Positions 33,531 to 42,981 of a stretch of 64,000 nucleotides of DNA are shown here, piece by piece. The stretch lies in assembly GCF_013394305.1 (NCBI RefSeq), contig NZ_AP019810.1, positions 1,557,501 through 1,621,500 of the forward strand, read 5' to 3'. Every line of letters begins with the position of its first letter. Within the stretch, counting starts at the first letter, position 1. Under the pieces are notes generated by a model. The model made no database searches. It had not been told where the DNA came from and saw only the letters and a list, made by a program, of their open reading frames with translations. A program made the position numbers and the translations under genes. Origin of the DNA: Enterococcus mundtii. GTDB taxonomy: Bacteria > Bacillota > Bacilli > Lactobacillales > Enterococcaceae.

Positions 33531-35504
33531 ATGGATAAAGAAAAAATAAAAGTAAGCCCGAGCCCTCTGCTCATTCTTTTATTGATCCTTGCAGAAGTTT
33601 TGGTTGTATTATTGATGCCATTTCGCTTGATCAGTGCGTTGTTCATCCTGATCGTGAATCTATTTTGTATTCGTTATGGTTTAAAGATGAAACGGTGGTT
33701 GACTCTAAGGAATCGTGATAAGATCCAACAAGCTTCCACAGTTGCGGAATCCAATTTGAATTATGTTTCTGAAATCATGCCAGTCGGAATCATCTCTTAC
33801 CAACCAGCGACACAAACCATTGATTGGCTGAATCCTTTCGCATTGAATGTGAAAGACCAAAGCTCTTTATTGGAAGCAGACTTGTTAGAAACTTTTTTTT
33901 CAGCAAAAGAAAAAAAGAAAAATCAAGTCTATTTAGCTGACAAAACGTTTCAATTTGAATTGGATACGGTGAAAGGGGTCGTTTATTTTATTGACGTGAC
34001 CCAGAACCAACTACTGAAGATCCATCAAGTGAATAGCCAGCCAATCATCGGGATTCTTTCAATCGATAACTATGCAGATACGGTCGATAAATTGGATGAA
34101 AAAGAAGTTTCTTATTTGAACTCCTTCATTACGACACTGATTTCTGACTGGATGAATGAATATCATGTGTTTTTTAAACGAATCAATTCAGAGCGCTTTT
34201 TCTTTTTTGGACAGATGAGTGACTTAAAGAAAATGATGGATAAGAAATTTGATCTCTTAGATCGCTTACGAGCAGAAGCTGAAAGACAAAACCATCCGTT
34301 GACCCTTAGTATGGGAATTGCCTATGGACAACAAACACTAGAAGAAATCGGTAGCGAAGCTCAAAATAACTTAGATATCGCTTTGGTTCGTGGTGGGGAT
34401 CAGGTCGTGGTGAAAGAAGTTCGTGAAGGAGCGAAACCTACTTACTATGGTGGGAAATCAGCAACGACCATCAAACGTACGCGCGTTCGTTCACGGGCGA
34501 TGAGTACTGCTTTACGCAAAATTTTTGATGAAACAGGCGATGTATTTATTATGGGGCATCGCTTCCCTGATATGGACGCTATCGGTTCAGCCGTTGGAGT
34601 CAGTTGTCTGGCGCGCTTCAATCAGAAAAAAGCCTATATCGTCATCGATGAAAAAGAAATCATTCCAGATGTGGAACGCTGTTTAACAGAAATCCATAAA
34701 GAACCAGAGTTGGAGATGCAATTGATTACGCCAGAACGCGCAATGGAGCTTAAGAAAGACAAGGATCTACTCGTAATGGTCGATTACCATAAACCATCGC
34801 TATCGATCTCTCAGAGCCTTTACGAGCAATTTGATAAGATCGTGATCATTGACCATCATCGTCGAGGCGAAGAGTTTCCAAGCAAACCGCTCTTAACGTA
34901 TATTGAATCTTCTGCGTCTTCTGCCTCTGAATTAGTCACAGAATTAATCCAATACCAAAGTAGCCGAACCAATCGGATCAGCCGTTTAGAGGCGACGTTG
35001 TTGTTAGCTGGCATGACCGTTGATACGAATAACTTCAATGTGCGAACGACAGCACGTACGTTTGATGTTGCAAGCTATTTAAAGACTTGTAGTGCGGACG
35101 CATCCTTAGTACAATATTTATTGAGCTCTGATTTAGCCACTTATTTAGAAATCAGCCACTTGATCGCCCACAATGAACAAGTGACGGAGGATATTGTGGT
35201 GGCAGCAGGGACGGATGAAAAAGAGTATAATAGTGTTATCGCAGCAAAAACAGCAGATACGTTGCTCTCAATGGTCAATATCAATGGCGCTTTCGTCATT
35301 ACGAAACGGACGGATGGCTTAGTTGGTATCAGTGCCCGCAGCACAGGAACGATCAATGTCCAATTGATCATGGAATCCTTAGGCGGTGGCGGACATTTCA
35401 CCAATGCGGCAACACAACTGGAAAATGTGACTGTAGAAGAAGCAAAACAACAACTGCTCGCTGCTATCCAAGAAAATATGAATCAATTATATAAAAAGGA
35501 GTAG
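33531..35504 (+). CDS. gdpP: Cyclic-di-AMP phosphodiesterase GdpP
   Basis: A 657-residue membrane enzyme hydrolysing c-di-AMP to pApA. Two transmembrane helices at the N-terminus ([19 protein letters not shown] and [15 protein letters not shown]) are followed by a PAS-like domain, a degenerate GGDEF domain, and the DHH/DHHA1 module ([31 protein letters not shown]). The start at 33531 follows GGGAGGAAAGAC; an ATG further upstream lacks a site. Loss of this enzyme raises c-di-AMP and beta-lactam tolerance in several Firmicutes. It sits next to rplI and dnaB, the conserved order. Confidence 0.96.
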   Translation: MDKEKIKVSPSPLLILLLILAEVLVVLLMPFRLISALFILIVNLFCIRYGLKMKRWLTLRNRDKIQQASTVAESNLNYVSEIMPVGIISYQPATQTIDWLNPFALNVKDQSSLLEADLLETFFSAKEKKKNQVYLADKTFQFELDTVKGVVYFIDVTQNQLLKIHQVNSQPIIGILSIDNYADTVDKLDEKEVSYLNSFITTLISDWMNEYHVFFKRINSERFFFFGQMSDLKKMMDKKFDLLDRLRAEAERQNHPLTLSMGIAYGQQTLEEIGSEAQNNLDIALVRGGDQVVVKEVREGAKPTYYGGKSATTIKRTRVRSRAMSTALRKIFDETGDVFIMGHRFPDMDAIGSAVGVSCLARFNQKKAYIVIDEKEIIPDVERCLTEIHKEPELEMQLITPERAMELKKDKDLLVMVDYHKPSLSISQSLYEQFDKIVIIDHHRRGEEFPSKPLLTYIESSASSASELVTELIQYQSSRTNRISRLEATLLLAGMTVDTNNFNVRTTARTFDVASYLKTCSADASLVQYLLSSDLATYLEISHLIAHNEQVTEDIVVAAGTDEKEYNSVIAAKTADTLLSMVNINGAFVITKRTDGLVGISARSTGTINVQLIMESLGGGGHFTNAATQLENVTVEEAKQQLLAAIQENMNQLYKKE

Positions 35505-35509
35505 ATGAG

Positions 35510-35962
35510 ATGAAAGTCATTTTCTTACAAGATGTTAAAGGCAAAGGCAAAAAAGGCGATGTCAAGGAAGTTCCTACAGGCTATGCGCAAAATTATTTGA
35601 TCAAAAACAATCTGGCAAAAGAAGCAAATAAAAGCAGCATCAGTCAGTTAGAAGGACAGAAAAAAGCCCAAGAAAAACAAGAAGCAGAAATTCTTGAAGA
35701 AGCCAAAAAATTAAAAGAATTTCTTGAAAAAGAAGAAACAGTCGTGGAATTAAAAGCCAAAGCAGGAGAAGATAGCCGTTTATTTGGCTCGATCCCATCG
35801 AAACAAATCGCTGAAGGCTTGAATAAGCAATACAAAGTAAAATTAGACAAACGTAAAATTGAGTTGAACAACCCAATTCGTACGTTAGGCTATACCAACG
35901 TACCTGTGAAACTACACCATGAAGTAACTGCAACGATCAAGGTACACGTTGTCTCTGAATAA
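35510..35962 (+). CDS. rplI: Large ribosomal subunit protein bL9
   Basis: A 150-residue protein with N-terminal [21 protein letters not shown], the long connecting helix rich in Lys/Glu (about 40-75) and the C-terminal RNA-binding domain. It starts six bases after the gdpP stop. Confidence 0.98.
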   Translation: MKVIFLQDVKGKGKKGDVKEVPTGYAQNYLIKNNLAKEANKSSISQLEGQKKAQEKQEAEILEEAKKLKEFLEKEETVVELKAKAGEDSRLFGSIPSKQIAEGLNKQYKVKLDKRKIELNNPIRTLGYTNVPVKLHHEVTATIKVHVVSE

Positions 35963-36000
35963 ACGAAAAGAACATGTGACGAAATCACTTCGATAAATCA

Positions 36001-36047
36001 GCCGCAGAGGACAAAAATCGCTTTCGATTATTTTTGACTTTTGCGGC
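36001..36047 (+). repeat. Hairpin in the rplI-dnaB gap
   Basis: GCCGCA pairs with TGCGGC and the inner ACAAAAATCG with CGATTATTTTTG; no clear T run follows, so it may be an mRNA stability or processing element rather than a terminator. Confidence 0.55.
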
Positions 36048-36151
36048 CTATTTTCGAAGGAAGAGCTTTTGGAACAGATGTTCATTTTAGGGATGACTTT
36101 TCTGCCATTTTCTTGTAAAATGAAGCAATTGAAAGCAAGGAGCGATAGAAT

Positions 36152-37519
36152 ATGAGTGAAGTGTGGCAGGATCGAATTCCACCGCAAAATATTGAAGCTG
36201 AACAAGCGGTTCTAGGTTCTGTTTTTCTAGACGCTGAAACGATCATCGATGCCATGGAGTACATAGAACCGAAAGATTTTTATCGTCGGGGACATCAAAT
36301 CATTTTTGAAATCATGATCGAATTGAATGACCGTAGTGAAGCGATTGATGTCGTGACCGTCAAAGATCGTTTGGAGCAACGAAATCTCTTGGAAGATGCT
36401 GGTGGAGTCAGTTACTTATCTGATTTAGCTTTAGCTGTACCAACGGCAGCGAACATTGTCTACTACGCAAAAATCGTGGAAGAAAAATCATTGCTCCGTA
36501 ATTTGATCCAAACAGCAACAGGGATCGTGACTAGAGGATTTGAACAAGGAGAAGAAGTCCAATCCATCTTAGATGATGCGGAACGTAGCATCCTTGAAGT
36601 ATCAGAAAAACGTAACCGTAGCGGGTTCTTATCTATTGCGGAAGTCTTGAATTCTACGATTGAAAATATTGACCAACTCGCGCAAAACAATGAAGAGATC
36701 ACAGGTTTGCCAACTGGTTACCAAGGATTAGATAAAATGACTGCTGGCTTCCAAGCAGAAGAGCTGATTATTTTGGCTGCACGTCCGGCAGTAGGGAAAA
36801 CAGCCTTTGCCTTGAATATTGCCCAAAATGTTGGTACAAAAACGGATCGTTCTGTAGCGATCTTCAGTCTAGAGATGGGGGCAGAATCACTGGTCAACCG
36901 GATGCTTTGTGCGGAAGGTTCGATTGAAGCGAGTCACTTACGTACGGGACAGCTGTCCGAAGAAGAATGGTCCAATTTGATTGTTGCGATGGGTAGTTTA
37001 TCGAAAGCAAATATCTTTATTGATGATACACCAGGGATCAAAATCTCTGAGATACGAGCAAAATGTCGGAAACTTGCACAAGAAAAAGGAAATCTAGGCT
37101 TGATACTCATCGATTACTTGCAGTTGATCGAAGGAAATGGGAAAGAAAACCGTCAACAAGAAGTATCCGATATCTCACGTCAATTGAAAAAACTAGCGAA
37201 AGAATTAAAAGTTCCCGTCATTGCTCTTTCCCAGCTTTCTCGTGGAGTGGAACAACGCCAAGATAAACGACCTGTCTTAAGTGATATCCGTGAGTCTGGT
37301 TCGATTGAGCAGGATGCGGATATCGTGGCATTCTTATATCGTGATGATTACTACGAACGTGAAGGTGGCGAAGATGGTGATGCGCCAGAACCACAAAACG
37401 ATAATGTGATCGAAGTCATCATTGAAAAAAACCGGAGTGGAGCAAGGGGAACGGTCGAATTGCTCTTTATCAAAGAATACAATAAATTTTCCTCGCTTTC
37501 TCCGCGAGAAGAATATTAG
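36152..37519 (+). CDS. dnaB: Replicative DNA helicase DnaB (DnaC)
   Basis: A 455-residue hexameric 5'-3' helicase. The N-terminal domain (about 1-150) binds primase; the RecA-like domain has Walker A AARPAVGKTAFALN, Walker B LILIDYLQLI and the terminal SLEMGAESLVNRMLCAE segment. Bacillus calls this gene dnaC. No intein is present in the usual insertion sites. Repeat element copy A follows the stop codon. Confidence 0.98.
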   Translation: MSEVWQDRIPPQNIEAEQAVLGSVFLDAETIIDAMEYIEPKDFYRRGHQIIFEIMIELNDRSEAIDVVTVKDRLEQRNLLEDAGGVSYLSDLALAVPTAANIVYYAKIVEEKSLLRNLIQTATGIVTRGFEQGEEVQSILDDAERSILEVSEKRNRSGFLSIAEVLNSTIENIDQLAQNNEEITGLPTGYQGLDKMTAGFQAEELIILAARPAVGKTAFALNIAQNVGTKTDRSVAIFSLEMGAESLVNRMLCAEGSIEASHLRTGQLSEEEWSNLIVAMGSLSKANIFIDDTPGIKISEIRAKCRKLAQEKGNLGLILIDYLQLIEGNGKENRQQEVSDISRQLKKLAKELKVPVIALSQLSRGVEQRQDKRPVLSDIRESGSIEQDADIVAFLYRDDYYEREGGEDGDAPEPQNDNVIEVIIEKNRSGARGTVELLFIKEYNKFSSLSPREEY

Positions 37520-37552
37520 GACGAATAAATCTGAATAAATCAAACATCGAGG

Positions 37553-37680
37553 TCGGGACAGAAGTGTTTAGCCTCGAGAAATAAGGTGCCAGCCACGAAA
37601 ATTGTTCTTCAAATTTTTGTGGCTGGCGCTTTATTTTTCAAAGAGGTTATTTCTATTCCCACCGTTTATTCGATTTTTGG
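37553..37680 (+). repeat. Terminator-repeat element, copy A
   Basis: Opens with TCGGGACAGAAGTGTTTAGC, then CTCGAGAAATA, then a strong hairpin (GTGCCAGCCAC / GTGGCTGGCGC) with the loop AAAATTGTTCTTCAAATTTTT, then a T-rich tail and a segment reading TTTATTCGATTTTTGG. Copies B to E at 39266, 58491, 56490 and 60176 share this plan. It ends the dnaB transcript. Confidence 0.85.
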
Positions 37681-37773
37681 TGGTGCGAGAGGACGAATGT
37701 CCGAAGATGGTTTTTCAAACTCAGTCAGGTCAGGCGCCTACTTGTTAGTAACCAATGGAACATAGAAAATTAT

Positions 37774-37786
37774 AATGTTCGCTTTT
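37774..37786 (-). promoter_or_regulatory. Possible PurBox upstream of purA
   Basis: Minus-strand AAAAGCGAACATT matches the lactococcal/bacillar PurR box AWWWCCGAACWWT at all but one position, about 120 bases upstream of purA. A regulated purine promoter would be expected here. Confidence 0.4.
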
Positions 37787-37829
37787 TAAACGTTTTCTCT
37801 AAAATATATTAAATATCATTCGATTTTAG

Positions 37830-37858
37830 TTGAATAAAGTTTGAAGTATTGTTACAAT
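37830..37858 (+). promoter_or_regulatory. purA promoter
   Basis: TTGAAT, 17-base spacer, TACAAT; about 35 bases before the purA start codon. Confidence 0.7.
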
Positions 37859-37894
37859 AATTCAGGATTAAATAATATTAAATGAGGTGTTCAA

Positions 37895-39187
37895 ATGTCA
37901 TCTGTAGTAGTAGTGGGTACACAATGGGGCGACGAAGGGAAAGGAAAAATTACTGACTTTCTTAGTGAAAATGCTGAAGTGATCGCACGGTACCAAGGTG
38001 GCGACAATGCGGGACACACAATTAAATTCGATGGTGTTACGTATAAACTGCACTTGATTCCTTCGGGGATTTTTTACAAAGATAAAATCAGCGTGATCGG
38101 GAATGGTGTAGTAGTCAATCCGAAATCTTTAGTCAAAGAATTGGCTTATTTACATGAAAAAAATGTGACGACAGATAATTTACGTATTTCTGATCGTGCG
38201 CATGTGATTTTACCGTATCATATCAAATTAGACCAATTGCAAGAAGATGCAAAAGGAGAAAATAAAATCGGTACGACCATCAAAGGGATTGGCCCTGCTT
38301 ATATGGACAAAGCCGCTCGTGTCGGTATCCGTGTAGCCGATTTATTAGATAAAGAAATTTTTGAAGAGCGTTTACGAGTGAATCTAGACGATAAAAACCG
38401 TCAATTTGTGAAAATGTTCGATTCAGAGCCAATTGAATTTGAAGAAATCTTTGAAGAATACTACGAATATGGACAACAAATCAAACAATACGTGACGGAT
38501 ACATCAGTTATCTTAAATGATGCGTTAGATTCAGGAAAACGTGTTTTATTTGAAGGCGCACAAGGTGTGATGTTGGATATCGATCAAGGAACGTATCCGT
38601 TTGTTACCTCATCAAATCCAGTGGCTGGTGGTGTGACGATCGGTAGTGGTGTCGGACCTTCAAAAATCAATAAAGTGGTCGGTGTATGTAAAGCTTACAC
38701 TTCACGTGTGGGAGATGGCCCATTCCCTACTGAATTGTTTGATGAAACAGGTCAACAAATTCGTGAAGTCGGTCGCGAATATGGTACAACGACTGGACGT
38801 CCACGTCGTGTCGGCTGGTTTGATACAGTCGTGATGCGTCACTCAAAACGTGTGTCAGGTATCACGAATCTATCATTGAATTCGATCGATGTCTTGAGCG
38901 GTTTGGAAACAGTGAAAATCTGTACAGCATACGAATTAGACGGTGAACGAATCTATCATTATCCAGCGAGTTTGAAAGAATTGAACCGTTGCAAACCAAT
39001 CTACGAAGAATTGCCAGGTTGGTCAGAAGACATTACTGCTTGTCGCACACTAGCTGAATTACCAGAAAATGCTCGTAACTATGTAAGACGTATCTCAGAG
39101 CTTGTAGGCGTGCGTATTTCAACATTTTCAGTAGGTCCTGACCGAAACCAAACAAATATCTTAGAAAGCGTGTGGGCGCAAATCTAA
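37895..39187 (+). CDS. purA: Adenylosuccinate synthetase
   Basis: A 430-residue GTP-dependent enzyme joining IMP and aspartate on the way to AMP. N-terminal P-loop [23 protein letters not shown], and the signature [16 protein letters not shown] are intact. GAGGTG precedes the ATG. Position after dnaB is conserved. Together with guaB it places both branches of IMP use near the origin. Confidence 0.98.
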   Translation: MSSVVVVGTQWGDEGKGKITDFLSENAEVIARYQGGDNAGHTIKFDGVTYKLHLIPSGIFYKDKISVIGNGVVVNPKSLVKELAYLHEKNVTTDNLRISDRAHVILPYHIKLDQLQEDAKGENKIGTTIKGIGPAYMDKAARVGIRVADLLDKEIFEERLRVNLDDKNRQFVKMFDSEPIEFEEIFEEYYEYGQQIKQYVTDTSVILNDALDSGKRVLFEGAQGVMLDIDQGTYPFVTSSNPVAGGVTIGSGVGPSKINKVVGVCKAYTSRVGDGPFPTELFDETGQQIREVGREYGTTTGRPRRVGWFDTVVMRHSKRVSGITNLSLNSIDVLSGLETVKICTAYELDGERIYHYPASLKELNRCKPIYEELPGWSEDITACRTLAELPENARNYVRRISELVGVRISTFSVGPDRNQTNILESVWAQI

Positions 39188-39265
39188 GCCTTTCAGTGAT
39201 GATTCGCTAACAGGAACATTCTTTAAGAATGAGTGGACCACTGAAATCACGAGAAATAAATGAAA

Positions 39266-39390
39266 TCGGGACAGAAGTGTTTAGCCTCGAGAAATACGGC
39301 GACAACCACGAAAATTGTTTTTCTAATTTTTGTGGTTGTCGCTTTATTTCCCAAGAGATTACTCCTCTTGCCATTATTTATCGGTTTTAG
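39266..39390 (+). repeat. Terminator-repeat element, copy B
   Basis: Opens with TCGGGACAGAAGTGTTTAGC and CTCGAGAAATA like copy A, then the hairpin GCGACAACCAC / GTGGTTGTCGC. Bases in the stem differ from copy A on both arms in a compensating way, while the loop (AAAATTG...AATTTTT) is kept. It terminates purA, after a weaker hairpin (TTTCAGTG / CACTGAAA) directly behind the stop codon. Confidence 0.85.
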
Positions 39391-39566
39391 AGCGACACAC
39401 AAAAATGAATGTGACTTTTGTTTTAGACTGATCGTATTCATTTAAGCGTTCGCTTGATTGGCTTGTACCAAGTACAACGAATATAAGAGCTGAAGTTATT
39501 TAAAATTAAAGGAGTTTGCTATAATAGACTGCGATGAAAAGTGGAGAAAAAAAGGAGTTGGAACGA

Positions 39567-40430
39567 ATGTATCAAATAGTCACAGATTCATGTTGCGATC
39601 TGCCCTATCAAGTGTTGGCAAATGCAAATGTTGATTTTTTATCCATGGAGATCCAGATTGGTGAGGAAATACGAATCGATGATCTGGGAAAAACATTTGA
39701 TTATGAAGGGTACATCCAACAGTTACGTGAAGGAGCAATGCCTACGACCTCACAAATCAATGTGGGTCGCTATTTGGAGTTCTTCCGTAGCTATGTGGAG
39801 AAAGGTATCCCAGTCTTGTACGTTGCTTTTTCGAGTGGCATGAGTGGTTCTTACAGCAGTGCCTTACAAGCAGTCGAATTATTGAAAGAAACCTATGAGG
39901 ACCCGCAAGTTCATGTGTTTGATACGAAAGCCGCAAGTATCGGGGAAGGACTACTTGTATTAGAAGCTGTTCGTTTGAAAGAATCGGGTTATTCTTTGGA
40001 AGAAACATTGGCTTGGTTACAAAATAATTACCTCAAAGTTCATTCTTGGGTAACCGTTGATGATTTAAAACATTTAGAACGTGGAGGACGCATCTCTAAA
40101 GCAAGTGCTGCTATTGGTAGTCTGTTAAGCGTGAAGCCGATCATTACCGTTGAACCAAGTGGTCATTTGAAGAATGTCGATAAAGTGCGTGGTAGAAACA
40201 AATCCATTCAGAAAATCGTGGAGGAAACGGTCAAAACGATCGTAGCTCCATTGGAACAAACGGTGTATATCGCTTATGCCGGAGACCTAGAAAGTGCTGA
40301 GAAAGCCAAAAAATTATTAGAAGAAAATATCAAAACAAAAGAAATCAAACTCTATCCCTTAGGACCAACGATCGCCAGTCATACAGGCTATGGGTGTATC
40401 GCCATCTTTTCAATGGGTGTGAGTCGATAA
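39567..40430 (+). CDS. DegV family fatty-acid-binding protein
   Basis: A 287-residue protein of the DegV/FakB type: N-terminal IVTDSCCDLP with the conserved D-S-x-x-D-L pattern, MPTTSQINVGRYLEFF with the TSQ motif, ISSGMSGSY-like SSGMSGSYSSALQA, and C-terminal HTGYGCIAIFS. Such proteins carry a fatty acid and, as FakB, present it to the kinase FakA. Which fatty acid cannot be told. The start follows AAAGGAG; an ATG 11 codons upstream is rejected. Confidence 0.93.
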   Translation: MYQIVTDSCCDLPYQVLANANVDFLSMEIQIGEEIRIDDLGKTFDYEGYIQQLREGAMPTTSQINVGRYLEFFRSYVEKGIPVLYVAFSSGMSGSYSSALQAVELLKETYEDPQVHVFDTKAASIGEGLLVLEAVRLKESGYSLEETLAWLQNNYLKVHSWVTVDDLKHLERGGRISKASAAIGSLLSVKPIITVEPSGHLKNVDKVRGRNKSIQKIVEETVKTIVAPLEQTVYIAYAGDLESAEKAKKLLEENIKTKEIKLYPLGPTIASHTGYGCIAIFSMGVSR

Positions 40431-40434
40431 AAAA

Positions 40435-40483
40435 GAAAAACAGCTGTACAACGTAAGATTACTCACGTTGTACAGCTGTTTTT
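40435..40483. terminator. Terminator between degV gene and ABC-F gene
   Basis: AAAACAGCTGTACAACGT and ACGTTGTACAGCTGTTTT are near-perfect 18-base arms between converging genes. Confidence 0.93.
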
Positions 40484-40502
40484 ATAGTTATTTTTGGAAT
40501 AT

Positions 40503-42125
40503 TTAGTTCCACAATTGTTCTAATTGTTTTTGGATGTCTTTGTTCTCTAAGAATTCATCATATGTCGTATCTGCACGATCGATCACGCCTTTATCAGAAA
40601 CAGCAATGATACGATTTGCTAACGTTTGGATGAATTGGTGGTCATGAGAAGCAAATAGGATCGAACCTGAAAATGCCATCAAACCATCATTCAATGCAGT
40701 AATTGATTCTAAATCTAAATGATTCGTTGGGTCGTCTAAGACAAGGACGTTTGCTTTTGAAAGCATCAATTTAGAAAGCATGCAACGCACTTTTTCGCCC
40801 CCAGAAAGAACATTCACGGGTTTTAGTACTTCCTCTCCAGAAAACAACATACGACCTAAGAAGCTACGTAAGAACGTATTGTCGTCTTCTTCTTTACTTG
40901 CATATTGACGTAACCAATCAAGAATCGTTAAGTCCGTATCGAATTCCTTCGTTGTATCCTTTGGTAGATAAGCATTGCTAGTTGTTACACCCCAACGGAC
41001 AGTACCGGTATCAGGTGTTAGATCGCCCATGATAACTTTAAATAGCGTTGTAGTTGTTATATCGTTTTCGGCAACGAATGCTACCTTGTCTTCTTTGTTT
41101 AATGTAAATGATATATCATCTAAAATCTTTTTACCATCTATTGTCACACTAACGTTTTCTACCTGTAGTAAGTCATTTCCAATTTCACGCTCTGGTTTGA
41201 ATCCAACGAAAGGATAGCGACGTGAAGAAGGTTGGATATCATCCAATGTGATTTTTTCTAACATTTTTTTACGGGATGTCGCTTGTTTTGATTTTGACGC
41301 ATTTGCACTGAAACGTGCGATAAAGTCTTGTAATTCTTTGATTTGTTCTTCTTTTTTCGCATTGGCGTTTGCTTGTAACTTAGTTGCTAATTGGCTTGAT
41401 TCTAACCAGAAATCGTAGTTTCCTACATAAAGCTTGATTTTTCCAAAGTCTAAATCTGCCATGTGGGTACATACTTTATTCAAGAAATGACGGTCATGGG
41501 AAACAACGATCACTGTATTCTCAAATTCGATCAAAAATTCTTCTAACCAGTTGATCGATTGGATATCTAGTCCGTTTGTCGGCTCATCTAAAAGTAAAAC
41601 ATCTGGTTTACCGAATAGCGTTTGTGCAAGCAACACTTTCACTTTTTGGCCACCAGTTAGTTCGCTCATCAATTGATGATGCAACTCTTCAGGAATATTT
41701 AATCCTTGGAGTAAAACGGCTGCTTCTGGTTCTGCTTCCCATCCGTTTAATTCTGCAAATTCGCCTTCTAATTCTGCCGCACGAATCCCATCTTCATCTG
41801 TGAAATCTTCTTTCATATAGATGGCATCTTTTTCTTTCATTACTTCATATAAACGTTTATGACCCATGATTACTGTTTCCATCACAGTATATTCTTCATA
41901 GTCATAGTGGTTTTGTTTCAAAACAGCCATACGTTCATCTGGACCTAATGTGACAGAGCCTGTTGAAGGTTGCAAGTCACCTGATAATACTTTAAGGAAT
42001 GTTGATTTACCTGCGCCATTTGCTCCAATTAAGCCATAACAATTGCCGGGAGTGAATTTTATATTAACATCATCAAATAGTTTGCGATCTGAAAAGTGCA
42101 AACTTACATCATTTACAGTAATCAA
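40503..42125 (-). CDS. ABC-F family ATPase (YkpA/YbiT-like)
   Basis: A 540-residue soluble protein with two ABC domains and no membrane part, i.e. an ABC-F translation factor. The first domain is canonical: Walker A GANGAGKST, signature LTGGQ, Walker B LLLDEPTNGLD. The linker (about 235-300, rich in Lys and Glu) is the P-site tRNA interaction motif region. The second domain is unusual: its Walker A reads AENDITTTT without Gly-Lys, and its Walker B ends LDDPTNHLD with Asp in place of the catalytic Glu, although LSGGEK is present. YkpA/YbiT-like members lack typical resistance roles; it is not a known antibiotic-protection subtype by anything visible. A parS-like site lies upstream. Confidence 0.92.
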   Translation of the reverse strand: MITVNDVSLHFSDRKLFDDVNIKFTPGNCYGLIGANGAGKSTFLKVLSGDLQPSTGSVTLGPDERMAVLKQNHYDYEEYTVMETVIMGHKRLYEVMKEKDAIYMKEDFTDEDGIRAAELEGEFAELNGWEAEPEAAVLLQGLNIPEELHHQLMSELTGGQKVKVLLAQTLFGKPDVLLLDEPTNGLDIQSINWLEEFLIEFENTVIVVSHDRHFLNKVCTHMADLDFGKIKLYVGNYDFWLESSQLATKLQANANAKKEEQIKELQDFIARFSANASKSKQATSRKKMLEKITLDDIQPSSRRYPFVGFKPEREIGNDLLQVENVSVTIDGKKILDDISFTLNKEDKVAFVAENDITTTTLFKVIMGDLTPDTGTVRWGVTTSNAYLPKDTTKEFDTDLTILDWLRQYASKEEDDNTFLRSFLGRMLFSGEEVLKPVNVLSGGEKVRCMLSKLMLSKANVLVLDDPTNHLDLESITALNDGLMAFSGSILFASHDHQFIQTLANRIIAVSDKGVIDRADTTYDEFLENKDIQKQLEQLWN

Positions 42126-42219
42126 TTTTTTTCCTCACTTTATGTTTATAATATTTGCCAAGTCTTCTAGAATTATATAGGGGAATGTTGAAAGTTTCAA
42201 GGAAATCAGTAATTCTTTA

Positions 42220-42235
42220 CGTTTCACGTGAAACA
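42220..42235. promoter_or_regulatory. parS ParB-binding site, 15 of 16 bases
   Basis: CGTTTCACGTGAAACA; only the first base deviates from TGTTTCACGTGAAACA. It is intergenic, between the ABC-F gene and the next rightward gene, and is the best candidate in the window together with the one at 53615. Confidence 0.8.
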
Positions 42236-42359
42236 ATCAAAAGAAGAAAAGAGATAAACCGTTTTTTACAACTAAAGCATTTTCATAAATGCTAAATTTT
42301 TGAAGTTATTTAAATGGGGGCGTAAGATAGAAATAGATTAGAAGAAAGTAGGGATTAAA

Positions 42360-42881
42360 ATGAAAGAAAGTAGAAAAATTGATTGGGGTTCACTTATTTT
42401 GGGGATACTATTTGTTTTAGTTTCCTTGATTTCTTTTCGCGATCCAGTAGGTAACTTAGTTGCTATCGTTATTGTATTTGCTATTTTTGCGATCCTAAAA
42501 GGATTATTTGAGTTATTTCTACGTAGTCGAGTAAAAGAACTGACAGGATATAAAGGGAAGATGCCGATAGTGATTGGGATCATTGATTTATTGATTGGGA
42601 TCTTTTTCATTTTCAATATTGGTGCGGGGGTAGTTGCACTACCATTTGTCTTCGCTGTTTGGTTTATTATTGATTCTGTTTTGGCTTTATTTACTGCTGA
42701 TTTATTCAGAGGAATAAGCGAAGGACATTATTGGTTTACAGTGGTCATCAATGTATTGGGTATCTTACTAGGTATTATTTTATTATTCAATCCTTTATCC
42801 TCTGCGTTGACGCTAAGTTTTTTAGTTGGATTTTATTTTATGGTCGTTGGGATCAATCAGATCGTTTATGCGTTTAGATGA
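42360..42881 (+). CDS. HdeD-like (DUF308) membrane protein
   Basis: A 173-residue protein consisting of six hydrophobic segments in three pairs (LILGILFVLVSLISF, LVAIVIVFAIFAILKGLFELF, IVIGIIDLLIGIFFIF, VVALPFVFAVWFIIDSVLALF, TVVINVLGILLGIILLF, LTLSFLVGFYFMVVGINQIVY), the layout of DUF308/HdeD proteins. In E. coli HdeD supports acid resistance at high cell density; the role here is unknown. Single gene with its own terminator. The AAAGTAGGG-like ribosome binding site is weak. Confidence 0.85.
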   Translation: MKESRKIDWGSLILGILFVLVSLISFRDPVGNLVAIVIVFAIFAILKGLFELFLRSRVKELTGYKGKMPIVIGIIDLLIGIFFIFNIGAGVVALPFVFAVWFIIDSVLALFTADLFRGISEGHYWFTVVINVLGILLGIILLFNPLSSALTLSFLVGFYFMVVGINQIVYAFR

Positions 42882-42910
42882 TTAGTAATAAAATAAGTGT
42901 ATGAAATTTG

Positions 42911-42955
42911 AAAAAGATCCACCTCAAATCCTATCAATTTGAGGTGGATCTTTTC
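42911..42955. terminator. Terminator between DUF308 gene and spxB
   Basis: AAAAGATCCACCTCAAAT and ATTTGAGGTGGATCTTTT are 18-base perfect arms between converging genes. Confidence 0.93.
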
Positions 42956-42981
42956 TCACTAAGTTGTGGTTTACTGGACTT

